Positions 19,601 to 30,867 are shown, counted from the first letter of the stretch. The stretch is DNA of 46,763 bases from Pseudozyma flocculosa PF-1 (GCF_000417875.1 NW_006920870.1:42039-88801); one strand, 5' to 3'. The notes: generated from the letters alone by a model not told the origin. A program made the numbers and translations.

Positions 19601-21464
19601 CCACCAGGATGACTTCAAGATGCCGGGGATGCCAGCGAGCAGCGTCTCTGGGCGTCCCAGCAGCCGCACCTGGCACCGACCGGGATCCTTCTACGGCAAC
19701 GTCGATGGCAGCGCAAGCCGGGACACGCTGGCCGATTCGCCGCGCACAGGTCCGCAGACGCAGCCGCTCAGCCGGCAGTCGAGCACGCGTAGCCGCACCA
19801 TTTCGCTCAACGCCGGCAGCGGCAGCGAGCTGCAGATTCGACCGCAGATCGTGCGGTCCGGGCGTCGCCCTCACGGCGCGTCGGTCTCGCAGATCGACCT
19901 GTCGCAGATCGGCCCCTCGATGGAACGATCAGGAAGCTCGAATGGCGGCCGCAGCGTGCGCGTCGTCGGCAGCCCATCGCTGGCCACCGCCTCGCCGCCC
20001 ACGGCCAGCCGCCGCAAGAGCATGGACTCCTGGACCGCCCTGTCGATCTTTGGCGGCGGCTTCGGCGGTGGCGTCAGCGGCAGCGCTGCGAGGTCCTCTT
20101 CATCGGAAGAGCGGGGATCGCTCGATGTGCACAGCGACGACCGGCCCGTCGTGCGGCGCGTCGGTGCAGCGCGGCCGCACAGCTTTGCAGAGTCGGCCGG
20201 CTCGTCGGACGGCAACGGTTTCCAGGGCAACGCGTCGTCCTCGAGCATCTCCTGGTTGCCCTGGGCCGCAGAGGGCGGCTCGAATCGGCGTCCTGGCACG
20301 CCGGGAACGAGTTCCATCGCCTCGGCCGAGGGCATCCTCGATTCGGCGTCAATCTACTCGGGAGTGACCCGGTCCGCGTCCGGCTCAGGCTTCGCCAGCA
20401 TCCACGCCGCCGTGGCGCAGCAGTCGCAGTCCTCGTCCGCCGAGACGCCTAGCTCGGCCGGCGAGCCTGGCACGCCCTCGATTGGCGCTTCCCACTCGCG
20501 GCGTGCGCCGTCGATTCGTTCCAACTCTTCCCTCTCGTCGGCACCGGGCGCCGATGACCTGTCGGCCGCTCTCGCCGAGGCCGCCGCGACGTCGCCGCAC
20601 ACGATGGCGGGCCAGCTGCAGGCGGCGCAGTCGACGTCGCAGCTGCGCGTGCCTTCGAACCGCAAGCGGTACCGCGCGCGGTTCCTGTCCAATGCCGGAT
20701 CGAGTGCGCCGGCTGCGCCCTCGCCTGCCACTGTGACGCGTGAGGCTACGGCCGGCGACATCCATCGTGCCGGGGACCGGAGAAGCTTTGGATCTCTAAG
20801 CGCCGTGATGGCGTCGGACGCCGTGGCGGCGGTTGCCGCATCCGAGAGCTCCTCACAGGCTCTGGGTCAGATGTTGTCGTCCTCGACGACGCCGGACGTC
20901 GAGGCGCACGCCTCGCCCATCGTCAGCGGCCACCTCGATCCGACCTGGACGGCGCGCGACGACCGGCTGATCCCGCCCTTTTTCCGCCTGCAGGTGCCGT
21001 CGCCGGTCAAGGAGATTTCGGACCCGCTAGCCACGCCTTCGCCGACGATTGCCAGCCCGACTCCGGCAGGCGGCCACTCTCCGACGCTCGAGCTGCGCGG
21101 CAACCCCGCCTTGCCGGGCGCCGCATCGTTGCCGTTGCTTCTCTCCAACAACAACACCAACATCACGTTGGAGGGAGCGCTCGGAGCGCAGACGGCCGCG
21201 GGCGACAAGGAAAACGGCGGCGGCGAAGGACCGGTCCCGACGCCGTACCACACGCCGGCCGAGTTTGACCTGGGCATCTTTGCCGACATTTCGTCGAGCG
21301 CCAGCGTCAATGCGGCCACGACGACTTTACTCGACTCGCACTCGCCCTCGCCCTCGCACTCGCACCAGGCGCCGGGTCTGGACCTGTCGAGCCTACTTTC
21401 GCACTCGCACTCGACTTTCAAGCGACGCGCGGCGAGGGGCGGTCCAGCCTCTGCGTCGTCGTGA
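16608..21464 (+). CDS. Large VPS9-domain protein, probable Rab5-type GEF
   Basis: Two exons (16,608-19,045 and 19,142-21,464) joined by a GTGAGT...CAG intron give 1,586 residues. The N-terminal half has a Ser/Pro-rich region, then a mostly helical block from about residue 480. It leads into LLSTDDLLPVLAYVVIKA and, across the intron, FDLSWALVTFEAVVEYL, the pattern of a VPS9 domain. VPS9 proteins activate Rab5/Vps21 GTPases in endosomal transport. The C-terminal 770 residues are low-complexity, rich in Ser, Ala, Gly and Pro, with many Arg-x-x-Ser sites that could be phosphorylated; I see no ubiquitin-binding CUE domain. The Tyr usual in the second VPS9 motif is not obvious, so exchange activity is not certain. 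The ATG at 16,608 is the first in frame. Confidence 0.78.
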
Positions 21465-22495
21465 GCCGTCCTCCCTCTCGTTCAACAAAAACACACAGCG
21501 TGGCTCGGAGCGGGGCGGCCGAGGAGGCGACTACCGGCTAGTCGACTCCCCCCCTTTCCCTTTCCCTTATCGTCCCACGGCGACATCCTATCTCAGATAC
21601 CCGACGCGACCGACGCCTTTTCACATACGACGTCTGCCTCCCTCATCCGTTTTATCACCCACACTCTCTCATTCTGTCTACACCGCATCGATGCATCGTC
21701 TCCACCGCCCTCTCTGTCTTCATCTCCATCTTCGAGCCGATCCGTGCACCAGAGGACGACGAGGTATCATCATACCAGCCCGACCGATCCCATCCATCCA
21801 TCCCTCCCCGTTCCGTAGGCAGACCAATCGACCTGTCATTGACCGCGCGTCTCCACCTTCCCTTTCCTTTCCTTCGGCTGTTGTCGACCCACCTCCCTCC
21901 ATCCCTCCGCTGCCAGCCTGTACTTGTAACCACCAGCTCTCCCCGGCAATCGTGCCATCCACCGGATCGATCCCATCGCATCCCATCGCATCAGGCCCCA
22001 GGCGCCGTGTGGGTCTCACGCGGTCAATCACTCGAGCGATGCAGGGCGAACACACGTCGGATTGCGATCAGGGACAAACGGGAGTGGGCGAGTGCGTGCG
22101 TGCGAGACGGGAGAACGACTGGGTTTGGACTACAGCGGGGGCGTGGCAGCGGCGTCGATGGCGCCGACGACGGCTGGGAGGGGTATGCGGATGTGGGTGG
22201 TGTTACAGATGCGGTGCGGTGCGGCGCTGCGGCTGCAATTGCTGCTACAGCGGATGAAGATAGGGGCGAGTGAGGGAGCCGGGAAAGAGTAACCACGAGA
22301 GCCGAGGCAGAACACCGCTGCCGTCAATGGTGGGGGCGGACCAGAGCTATGGGACCGGAGACCTTGAGCGCCGGGTCGAGTCAGGCTCCGTCGGGGCCGT
22401 TGCTGTTGCTGTTGCTGCTCAACGAGGCTGGCGGGCGATAGACGGCGCGTCACTCTGGAGGGTGCGTCCGACCGCCGTAGCTGCGCGGGCCTCGC
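21465..22495. other. Intergenic region between convergent genes
   Basis: About 1 kb between the 3' ends of the VPS9 gene and the small heat shock gene. The first part is C/T-rich, as expected of a 3' UTR. No gene or RNA recognised. Confidence 0.5.
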
Positions 22496-23263
22496 TCACT
22501 CGATGGTGATCTGGCGCGTCTTTGAGATCTCCTCCGACTTCTTGGGGATCTCGAGCTTGAGCAGGCCGTCCTGGAAGCGCGCCTTGAGCGCCTTGTCGTC
22601 GGCCAGGTTGGCGTTGGTGGGCAGGGTAAAGGAGCGCGAGAAGCTGCCGAAAACGCGCTCCTGGACGAGCGGAGTGGCCAGGCGGCCCTCGGTGGCGGAC
22701 TGCGTGGCCACCTCCCTTGCCTGCTCAGTCTTGGCGGCGGGAGCGGTGGTCGCCTCCTTGGCCTGGCCTTCACCCTCGGCTCCGGCGGCGGCGGGGGCGG
22801 GGGCCGCGGTGCCGCTCGAGTACTCGGACCTGATCTGGCCCTCGATCGTCAGCCTCCTGCGGTCCGGGTCCGACGAGACGCGGATGTCTTCGCGCTTGCA
22901 GCCCGGCAGCTCGGCGACGACCTCGTAGCTGCGCTCCGTCTCGTGGACGTCGATCCTGGGGCCGCTCCACATGTTGTCGTTGCGGAAAAAGTCGGACGCG
23001 GGGCCGCCGCCCGAGGTGAGCAGGCTCGAGGGGAAGCCCGAGCTGCGCAGGCCGCCGCCGCCAAAGAACGAGGGGAACGTGTCAAAGTCGGGGAAGCCAA
23101 AGAGGGGCGAGGAGCGGAAGAGCGACATGGTGGCGGGCGTCGTCGAGAGGGTGCGCACGGCGAGGTGGCGGGGAGCGGGCGAGGCGCGAGGGAGGCGAGC
23201 GAGGGTGGGCAGGCGGCGGACGCTGGCGCTGTTGGGCAGGGGAAGGCGAAGAGTCTGGCGCAT
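22496..23263 (-). CDS. Small heat shock protein (Hsp20/alpha-crystallin), probably mitochondrial
   Basis: 255 residues, single exon. From residue about 95 an alpha-crystallin domain is clear: PRIDVHETERSYEVVAELPG, then RRRLTIEGQI, and FQDGLLKLEIPK near the C-terminus. It is interrupted by an Ala/Glu/Thr-rich insert of about 60 residues, as in fungal Hsp30-type proteins. Residues 1-45, from MRQTLRLPL to RTLSTTPAT, are Arg/Ser/Leu-rich without acidic residues, like a mitochondrial presequence. A second Met at residue 46 (start 23,128) opens the canonical MSLFRSSPLFG beginning of cytosolic family members, so dual targeting by two starts is possible. The protein is an ATP-independent holdase for unfolding proteins. 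A TATA-like box lies about 175 bases upstream. Confidence 0.88.
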   Translation of the reverse strand: MRQTLRLPLPNSASVRRLPTLARLPRASPAPRHLAVRTLSTTPATMSLFRSSPLFGFPDFDTFPSFFGGGGLRSSGFPSSLLTSGGGPASDFFRNDNMWSGPRIDVHETERSYEVVAELPGCKREDIRVSSDPDRRRLTIEGQIRSEYSSGTAAPAPAAAGAEGEGQAKEATTAPAAKTEQAREVATQSATEGRLATPLVQERVFGSFSRSFTLPTNANLADDKALKARFQDGLLKLEIPKKSEEISKTRQITIE

Positions 23264-24329
23264 CAAAGACGTGGAGGCCGGTAGAGCGGTGTGCGTGGTG
23301 TGCTTGCGGGCGAGCTTGATGTGCGCTGGGTGCGTGCTGCGTGGTGTGCGTGAGGATGAGCTGCTGTGTGGTGCGATGTGGTGTGGCGAGAGAGGAAAGC
23401 GAGGCGAGAGGGAGGACGGCGAGGGATGGCCTGGTCTTATACCTTTGCGGTGGTTGGTGGCGCGTCGTCTGGCCCGTCGCTGCCTGGCGACGTGGCTTGG
23501 CCCAGCCCTGCTTCCACCAAAGGCTCGCCCGTCCGTCTGCCTGCCTGCCACGTCCTGCAGCGCCACGGCGGGTCACGCCACCTCGACATGCCCGGCCTGG
23601 TCTGCCTAGCCTGCCTGCCTTCTGCGCTGAGCTGGTGGTGGAAGGGCCGCGAAGCGTCTGGACGCTCACGATGGTGAATCAGCGACTCAGCACTTCGGGG
23701 CCAGTCCGGCCAGGCCAGGCCAGCCAGGTGGGGCGGCCAGACACGCGCGCGTGTGAGCGAGGCTGGCCGGCCTGCTGGGCCCGCCTGGAAATTGCCAGAA
23801 GGGTCTCCGAGCTTCCCCGCGCCGCGCCTGGCAGCTTCCAGCAGGGTCCAGGCCGGCCCGCCCTGGACTGGCTTGGCCTGGCCCGGTGCGCACGGACGCG
23901 CTTTCGAAATTCGAGCAGAGCCAGGCAGGCAGGGTCCGGCGGTCAGCCGGTCAGGCGGGCAGCAGGGCTGGCCGCAGGCAGACCAACACCGGCTCAGCCC
24001 TGCCTGCCGCACCGGCCCGTTTCCGACGTTTCCGCGCGTGAACCTCACACAGCCCAGCCCAGCCGAGCCTGCTTCGAGCCTCTTCGACCAAGGCTTCGCT
24101 GGCCAGGCCTCGTCGTCGGCCCGCGGGCCATCCGCGACATGTCTGCGGTCTCCTCGCGAGCCAAGGACCACCATCACGCTCTCTCTCTCTAATACCTCTG
24201 CCCGACGTTGCCACATCGCCGGTCGATGATATCTGCAGCTCAAAATCAAACATGCAGGCGCCTCGAGCCGTCGCGCGAGACCACGGAACCATCCGGATCA
24301 TGCTGTGACGGTTTGCGAGCGCGGCAGTC
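23264..24329. other. Intergenic region rich in GGCCAGGC motifs
   Basis: About 1.1 kb upstream of the small heat shock gene and downstream of the arrestin-like gene. From about 23,500 to 24,120 it is dense in CCAGGC/GCCTGG words in both orientations. It includes the small heat shock promoter. No gene recognised. Confidence 0.5.
23437..23443 (-). promoter_or_regulatory. TATA-like box of the small heat shock gene
   Basis: On the minus strand GGTATAAG lies about 175 bases upstream of the longer start. I did not find a convincing heat-shock element (alternating GAA/TTC with two-base spacing) near it. Confidence 0.45.
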
Positions 24330-26219
24330 CTACATACGCAGCAGCTTTTGCGCCCCTTCTTCGCCCAGCACCGCCACCGCCACCTCCAGCGCACCTGCGC
24401 CGGTCTCGGCGTCAGAGATGGGGGACCGCACATCGAGCGGCCTAAGGTTCTCCTTGATGTGCTTCCACTCGAGCCGGCAGCGCAGCAGCAGCTCGTACCC
24501 GACCTGAAGGTGCGCCAGCCGGACGCCCGGGCTCACGTCGAGGCGGACCGCGCCGTGCAACGTCGACGTCGAGACCAGGTAGCCCGCACCGGCCGGCGGG
24601 AGCTTTGGCACAGACTTGGGAAAGAACCGCCGCGTCTGCGACGATGTTGCGATCGGCCTCGGCGCGGCGCCGCTCGCGCTTCCCTGGCCGCCGTCGTCAT
24701 CCTGGCCTGCGGCGCCACTGAAGCAACGCTCGGGATCGAAAGGTTCGGGCAGCGTCCACGGCACGGTCGCCTCGGACCAGCGTACCGTCACGCCGTACTC
24801 TGCCGTGTCGGTGTGGCTGGCTCCTTTGGCGCTCGACTCATCCGTGCGACGGAGCGCCAGCCGCACCGCCTGCCTGAGATCCGGCAGGACCGAGTCGCCC
24901 GACGACCCGAGCCTAGGGTCGATGCAAGAGCTATCCTTGGAGATGGCCGTGGCCCGGATCGCCACCGGGATCTCGCCATTGCACGCGACCGTATCGACGG
25001 GCGGCAGGATGCAGTCGATGAGCAGGATGGCCCTCTCCTGTACGAGATTCTTGCGCTGCGTGGCGCCCGTGCGGAAGACGGTCCATTCTCTTGGGATCTG
25101 CCCCGGCGCGGTCGGCAGGCTCAGTCGAGGCACGGGCAGAGCTACGCTGCGATTGACGACGAGGATCGGCAGCCACACCCTCTCGGCGCGCTTCAGGACC
25201 CCGCGGCGACGGCCGACGAGCTTGAAGCAGTACAGGCACCAGTTGCTGCTGCTCGAGTCCCCGCGGCCGTGGAAAGTGCTGGGCAGCGGCTTGGTCATGT
25301 GGTCTTTGTCGACGAATGTCGAGGGCAGCGTCGAGATGAAGCGCCACTCGACAAAGTCGTCGTCGGGAGGCGACACGATCTGCACACGGCTGGACGAGGA
25401 GGTCAAACTGCCAAAGCGGCCCGCTGCGGACGTCGTTGCGCCAGGCGCGGCCAGCTTCCTGTCGTCGCCGAGCGCGTCCCTGCCATCGCCGTCCTGGGCA
25501 GCGCCGTGGATGATGCCATCCTCGAGCAGCGATTCGACGTGCTTGAAGATGGGATGGGTAGCGTGGGAGATGTACTGGTTGCCCTGGCCATCGTAGAAGA
25601 TGCCGTAGGTGCGGATGTCTCCCTTGAGCTCGCACGTGAGGCTGTCGAAGGGCTGCTCGGACACGCGGTCCGATGGGACGCGGATGGTGGCTTGGACGGT
25701 GTCCCCAGGCGAGTAGATACGCCGAGTGTCGGCGATCAGCTGGATGCCCCGCTTGCCCGAGTCGGCGGCGGCGGCCTGCGACGACGTTTCGGCCTTTGCC
25801 TTTGCCTTTCCCTTGAAGACGTTGCCGGTCAGGGCGCTCAGCTTGCCCGCACCCTTTCCCAGGATGCCACGTCCGCCCTCTTCGTCGTCGCTGTCGTTGG
25901 CGTCATCGCCGGCGGCGGCGCTGCGCGACTTGGCGGCGTACTTGTGACGCTGAACGACGTACTGCGAGAGCAGGTTGGGCCGACGCCGCGCCTCGGTCGG
26001 GGTGACGAGGTCGCTGAGCTTGACGCGCACAGAGGCGGCCTGTGAAGACGAGGCAAGGGCATCGCCGTAGCTGGGCGGTGGTGGCGCCGCTGTGCCAAAG
26101 TCGAGGTCGAGGTAGCCGTCCTCGGACTCCTTGAGCGGCTTGGCGCGGTCGTCGCCGTCGAGGTCCGGGTCGCTGTCGTCCGAGTTGGCCCGCTTGCTGC
26201 TCTTCTCAAACAGGCCCAT
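24330..26219 (-). CDS. Arrestin-like protein
   Basis: 629 residues, single exon. After an acidic, low-complexity N-terminus, the block from about residue 155 (GIQLIADTRRIYSPGDTVQA, then LTCELKGDIRTYGIF) has the pattern of an arrestin N-terminal beta-sandwich. The later WRFISTLPSTF, LPSTFHGRG and NWCLYCFKLVGRR match the lP.SF.G...Y.l pattern of the family. A second half with PREWTVF, GEIPVAIRATA and ALRRT fits the C-terminal sandwich. Fungal arrestin-related proteins usually link transporters to ubiquitin ligases at the plasma membrane. I do not see a clear PPxY ligase-binding motif, only PPPPSYGD near residue 47. The assignment rests on pattern memory, so I hold it at moderate confidence. Confidence 0.6.
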   Translation of the reverse strand: MGLFEKSSKRANSDDSDPDLDGDDRAKPLKESEDGYLDLDFGTAAPPPPSYGDALASSSQAASVRVKLSDLVTPTEARRRPNLLSQYVVQRHKYAAKSRSAAAGDDANDSDDEEGGRGILGKGAGKLSALTGNVFKGKAKAKAETSSQAAAADSGKRGIQLIADTRRIYSPGDTVQATIRVPSDRVSEQPFDSLTCELKGDIRTYGIFYDGQGNQYISHATHPIFKHVESLLEDGIIHGAAQDGDGRDALGDDRKLAAPGATTSAAGRFGSLTSSSSRVQIVSPPDDDFVEWRFISTLPSTFVDKDHMTKPLPSTFHGRGDSSSSNWCLYCFKLVGRRRGVLKRAERVWLPILVVNRSVALPVPRLSLPTAPGQIPREWTVFRTGATQRKNLVQERAILLIDCILPPVDTVACNGEIPVAIRATAISKDSSCIDPRLGSSGDSVLPDLRQAVRLALRRTDESSAKGASHTDTAEYGVTVRWSEATVPWTLPEPFDPERCFSGAAGQDDDGGQGSASGAAPRPIATSSQTRRFFPKSVPKLPPAGAGYLVSTSTLHGAVRLDVSPGVRLAHLQVGYELLLRCRLEWKHIKENLRPLDVRSPISDAETGAGALEVAVAVLGEEGAQKLLRM

Positions 26220-26924
26220 AGTGGTGGTGGTAGCAAGGCTCGCAGGGGGGATCGAACGATGAAGTTGGTGGCAATGGATGATGGGGGGATAGGATTGCGA
26301 TGGCTTCGTTGAACCGAACTAGCGAGCCAGAGGTCAATCGCTGCTTATAACGTTGGATCGAGGCAAGGATGGTCGGGGTGCTCTCGAAGGGCGCTGCCGG
26401 TATGACGCTCGACCGCAGTTGATGGGCACATGTCCACGCACGCCTACGCGGGTCGGGCCGGCGCCGACGGTGTGAAAAGGAGGCCAGGCGGCGGAGACGG
26501 CATGCATGCCATAGCATGCTGTGACGGCCACGGGGCTCGGAGCGAGGGCAGACAGCGGCAGTAGGGGCGGAAACAGAGGCGGGTAAGCTCGGAGCGACCA
26601 CGCATCAGGCGGGCCAAGGCAGTGCTCGCTTGCGCCTCGGTCTCGTTCGGTTCGGTCCGACCTGCGCGCCTGGTAGCCTAGCCTAGCCTAGCCTCCACTT
26701 GGCGGAAAGCGACAGGCGCTCTGGCCAGTGCCGGCCAGGCTGGCCATTGCCGACAGACGGCTTTTCCGACTCCAGCCTTCCACGCTCTCGACCGTCAAGC
26801 AACCCAGCAAGCGCTTCGACCGCGCTCGTTCCTCGGACCATCCCGAACCGACCAGCTCAGGCAGGAGGTCGAGAGCGGCGCGGCTTGATCCCGAGCGACG
26901 ACACCACGTCGGCGAGAAGCATGG
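26220..26924. other. Intergenic region between divergent genes
   Basis: About 0.7 kb shared promoter region of the arrestin-like gene (minus) and the Zn2Cys6 regulator (plus). It holds a (TAGCC)4 run at about 26,674-26,693. No gene recognised. Confidence 0.5.
26674..26693. repeat. (TAGCC)4 pentanucleotide repeat
   Basis: Four tandem TAGCC units upstream of the Zn2Cys6 regulator. The same word recurs in shorter form near 35,641-35,720. Confidence 0.75.
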
Positions 26925-29822
26925 ATGCCAGCCGCGCCTCGACCACTCATGGACCGCCATTTCGACGACCACGGTGACGGCGACGGCCACGACGCAAGCA
27001 TCGCGGCCTCGAGCGGGCCGCGCCGCACCCGCCACTCGACGCGCAGCTCGATTTCGTGCCTTGCGTGTCGGGAGAGCAAGGTGCGCTGCTTCCAGCTACC
27101 AGGCGGCACCGGCACCGCCTGCTCCCGCTGCGCACGCCGCCAGCTCGAGTGCATCGTCCCCGCCACCACCAGACGCAACCGCCGCAGCACCCCGTCCGTG
27201 GCGGCACAGCCACAGCATAGCGCCAGCAGCAGAATCCTTGGCCCGTCCGACGCGCCCATCGTGCCTGGTGGCCGCGATCGTCTGCTGCCGTCCATACCGG
27301 GTCTTGCCTCTTCCAGCCCAAAGCCAGCATCGACATCGACCCAGAGCGTCCCCACGCCGCCATCCTCAAGAGGCACCCACACGCCGCTCGGCGATCCGCT
27401 CCGGCTCCTGGCAGATGCTTCCCAGGGACGCCACGCTCAGCAGCACGGTCCTGCGCCCGCCCTGCGGAATGGCCAGCGTGACAGACGCTCAGACGACGAC
27501 GCTGATGACGACGAGGACGAAACCAGTCAGGAGGCCGGGCCGAGTCGTCACTCGTCTAGCACTGCCGAGTCTATGAACGCGGCCCTGAGACGCGCATCCA
27601 ACTGGCGGGAGCGCAACCGTCGCAGCGGCTACAGCACCTACTTCCGCCACCGTATGTTTGCCGCAAAGCCCGACTCGACCCGATCCATCAGCCCGGTCTC
27701 GCTCGGCCTCGTCGATGAACAGCAGGCTGATGAGCTGCTCGGCACGTTCATGAAGACCTTTAATCGCAGCTGCCACCTCCTCGACCCCGCGCTCCACACG
27801 CTGGGAGAGATCCGCAAGCATGCTCTGCTCTCGAGCACCATCTTCCTCCTATCAGCCAGGGCCAGTCGGCCCAGGTCGACCATGGAGCCGCTAGCCCTGA
27901 GGCTAGAGCAGCACATCAACAACTCGGTCATACCGCACGTCCTGCTTGAAGACTGCCGCTCTCTCGAGATCGTGCAGGCCTTTATCCTGCTGGCGACCTA
28001 CCACCCTCCGACCCGCGTGGCAAAGACCGACCGAGCATGGTCCTACCTCGGGCACGCCGTCCGCATCGCCACCAGCCTCGACCACGAACTGTATGCCGAG
28101 TCGGCACATCCCACCGTCGGCCTCTCCTCTCACCACGGCATCGGAGGAAACGGACGGGCCGCCCGCAATTTGCAACGCACCTGGCTGCATCTCTGCGGGC
28201 TGGAGCAGCTCATGGCTTCGTATCTTGGACGGCATGCCATCCTCCGCCAGATCACCCTGCTCCGCATGCGCCCTCGATGGTACGACGAGGCCGGTCGACT
28301 GCCAAACGACGTTGTCGTCTTCATGATGTGCGAGCTCAGCGTCAGGCTAGCCAAGGCTGTTGATCTGCTCGATACGATCCAGGCGTCGCTGCCGTCTTCG
28401 CGCGCCGACGTGGGTCAAGACATCGCCCGGCATGGAGCAGAGCCGCTCATGTCCGTCTACCAGTCCACGATCAAGGGTGACCTCGATGCCTGGCATTCGC
28501 AATGCGTCGAGAAGGCGAAAGCGGTCGAGGACAGCGGTGCAGACAGAGCAGAGATCGCAGCCGGTCTTCAGCTGCTCGAGCGTGAGTAGGCCGTCGACCG
28601 TCCGTGGAGAACCTGCCGGAGCACTCACACGGGGATAGCTTCCGTCACCTGCGGACCCCCTGTCGACGAGCAGTCTACCGCCACTACGCCTTTATATACC
28701 TGACGGCCCTCAAGATTCAGATGTACGACGTCGAGGATTTCTTTGCGGCTGCGCACGTCGCAGACTTCTACCTGCACGCAGGTGGGTGCTGCGACCCGAG
28801 GTGACGTTTGCATGTTGTCCCCGCATCGAATGCTGATTGCGACTTGCATCTTGCCCCGTTCGGACGCTGCGCCTTTTGCGCCCTACAGTCGCTTTCGCCA
28901 ACGTCTTAGGTGAGTCGAACAGCAGGTACGAGGAGTCATTGCAATGCCATTGCTGACATCCGACGGTGATCCTGGTGATCTGCTCTCTCGTGTTGTGCAG
29001 AGTGAGTGCTAGCGATCGATCGTCGCTTCGAAGCAAGTGGTCCGCTGAATCCCCTTGCCATCTGTACTTGCGCGCCCATCCTCTGCCAGGACGCTCCCGA
29101 CGATGCGCATCGATGGCCACGACGTCGATGCAATCACGTTCAGCGGCAACTCGCTCTTTGTCTGCGGGGCCTACGTCGGCGTGATCGCGCTCATGCTGCT
29201 GCAGCGCGCTGCCGATCGCGTCGACCGCGCAACGATCGTACACGCCGTCGAGACCATCATCGACAGGTTCCGCGGCGCTGGCAGCGTGACGCCGCACCGC
29301 AACGGGTGCGCCCTCGCCTACTCGCACTTTCTCAAGCACCAGCTGCGGCAGACGGTGCACGCCGAGGCGGTCGGTGCTGAGCCAGGACCGCCTTTGGCTG
29401 CTGCGGTGGATGCGACGACCTCGGTGAGGCTTGGCGCTCGCGCGGCTCTCGTGTTTCGAGCCGGCCGTGCTGACGCAGTCCATCCTCCAACCAGCAGGCT
29501 CCACTGCTGGATCCGCTGGACACCGACGGCTTCGCGCTGTCAGACTTTGCACACGGCCTCGACGATGGCTTGGTGAGTGCGCGAGCCTGTCTGCAGTCGA
29601 GGGTCGCCTCGCCTCTGACGACGTGCGCCCCTTTTAATCCCAGCTGATGCTCTTGAACGCCGGCAACGGATCCGGTGAGCTTCCGCCAGGCATAATGCCG
29701 ATCTCTAGAAAGGGAGCACAACTTCTGATGTCTATTTCCGTGTGCGCCTTTGTCCCTTGACCCGTTGCTCAGGACCCGACTTTCCGAATGATGGCTTTGA
29801 CGATACAAGCTGGCTCGCCTAG
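26925..29822 (+). CDS. Zn2Cys6 fungal transcription factor
   Basis: Hand model: 26,925-28,581; 28,674-28,781; 28,889-28,925; 29,090-29,423; 29,495-29,572; 29,644-29,674; 29,773-29,822, giving 764 residues and ending DTSWLA. Near residue 38 is a binuclear zinc cluster, C-x2-C-x6-C-x10-C-x2-C-x6-C, followed by basic residues (TTRRNRR). From about residue 260 lies the fungal-specific regulatory region with helical blocks such as LLDPALHTLGEIRKHALLSS and AWSYLGHAVRIATSLDHELY. Exon junctions restore plausible helices (QLLE then LYRHYAF). Between exons 3 and 4 an alternative with a one-base exon at 29,001 also keeps the frame (see findings). The nuclear regulator's target genes cannot be inferred. 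The start could also be the Met at residue 9. Confidence 0.85.
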
Positions 29823-29915
29823 GTTCGCAGCTGCCGTTCGATGACGAGCATCGCGCGGGCTTTCCCGGCTCTTCGATCCTCGGCCTGCGCGCGCGCGCGT
29901 GGCCCGCGACGAGCG

Positions 29916-30867
29916 TCAGAAGGGCACCGCGCCTGACTTGCCCTCGAGCTTGAGGCCGCGCTCGTCTTCGGTGAGCGTCTTTACCACGCGCGCCGGATTG
30001 CCGACGGCCACGCTCCAGTCGGGGATGTCTCTGGTGACGACGCTGCCGGCGCCGATGGTGCAGCCTCGGCCGATGGTGACACCGGCCCTGCGGTGGGGGG
30101 GCGGACAGGCGTGCGAGACCAAAGGAAAGAGGTGTCAGCAGGAGGGCGGTGAAGTGAAGAGCCTCGCGCGTTCGTGAGGCGGCTCACATGATGCAGACGT
30201 TGCCGCCGATCCAGCAGTCGTCGCCGATGGCCACGGGGAGGGCGCGTTCGTAGCCGCTGGCGCGCTCCGTGACGCTGACGCTGTGGGTGGCGGCGTAGAT
30301 GTGTACGGCGGGGCCAAAGAGGACGCCGTGGCCGATTGAGACGGGGGCGACGTCGAGGATGACGAGGCCGGCGTTTGCGTAAAAGTCGCCCTTGAATGCG
30401 ACGTTGAAGCCAAAATCGACGTGGAGCGGGGGTTCGATGAAGATGCGTTTGGCCTGTTGCGGGTCGAGGTGGAAGAGGTCCGAGAGTATGGCGGTGCGCT
30501 GGGCGTTGGATACGTCGTTGAGGGTCGGATCCGTCTCGAGGGTGCCGCACCGGGAGGGCGTAGGTGGCGAGGGACCGGGACGGGAATGGTTGTAGTCGTA
30601 CTCGAGCTGTCTGGCACGTAGACGCTGCACGGTGAGTTGCGCGTCGGTGCAGAGGTACGGTAGACCGAGGAGCGACCGCTCCCCCTGCGACAGGCCCGAG
30701 AGGCGCGCGGCGTACTGCTCGTCGGCCGCAGCAAACTTTTGCGTCGCTGTCAGCGAAGGTTTAGTCGATGACGTTGCGGTGGACGTCGAGGCGGTCGTGG
30801 TTCCGTTGGTCGTGGTTCCGTTGGTCGTGGTTCCGTTGGTGGAGGTTTGGGGGACAGCTTCGGACAT
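29916..30867 (-). CDS. Maltose O-acetyltransferase-like enzyme (hexapeptide-repeat family)
   Basis: Two exons (30,188-30,867 and 29,916-30,087), 283 residues. The frame crosses the intron as NVCIM then [14 protein letters not shown]. The N-terminus carries three NGTTT repeats and a low-complexity Thr/Ser stretch. Residues about 45-100 resemble the Mac domain that precedes the left-handed beta helix, with R-x-R-A near its end. The helix has [18 protein letters not shown] (catalytic His in the HIYAATH motif), [11 protein letters not shown] and [19 protein letters not shown]. Family members acetylate maltose, galactoside or related hydroxyls from acetyl-CoA. The substrate is not known. The C-terminus ends shortly after the last coil, as usual. 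Confidence 0.88.

Noticed and set aside
23264..24200. Heat-shock elements upstream of the small heat shock gene
   Set aside because: TTCGAAATTCGAG near 23,903 contains TTC and GAA but not with the two-base spacing of a heat-shock element.
24348..26045. 565-residue plus-strand frame
   Set aside because: Antisense shadow of the arrestin-like gene with Arg/Gly/Asp-rich composition and no domain.
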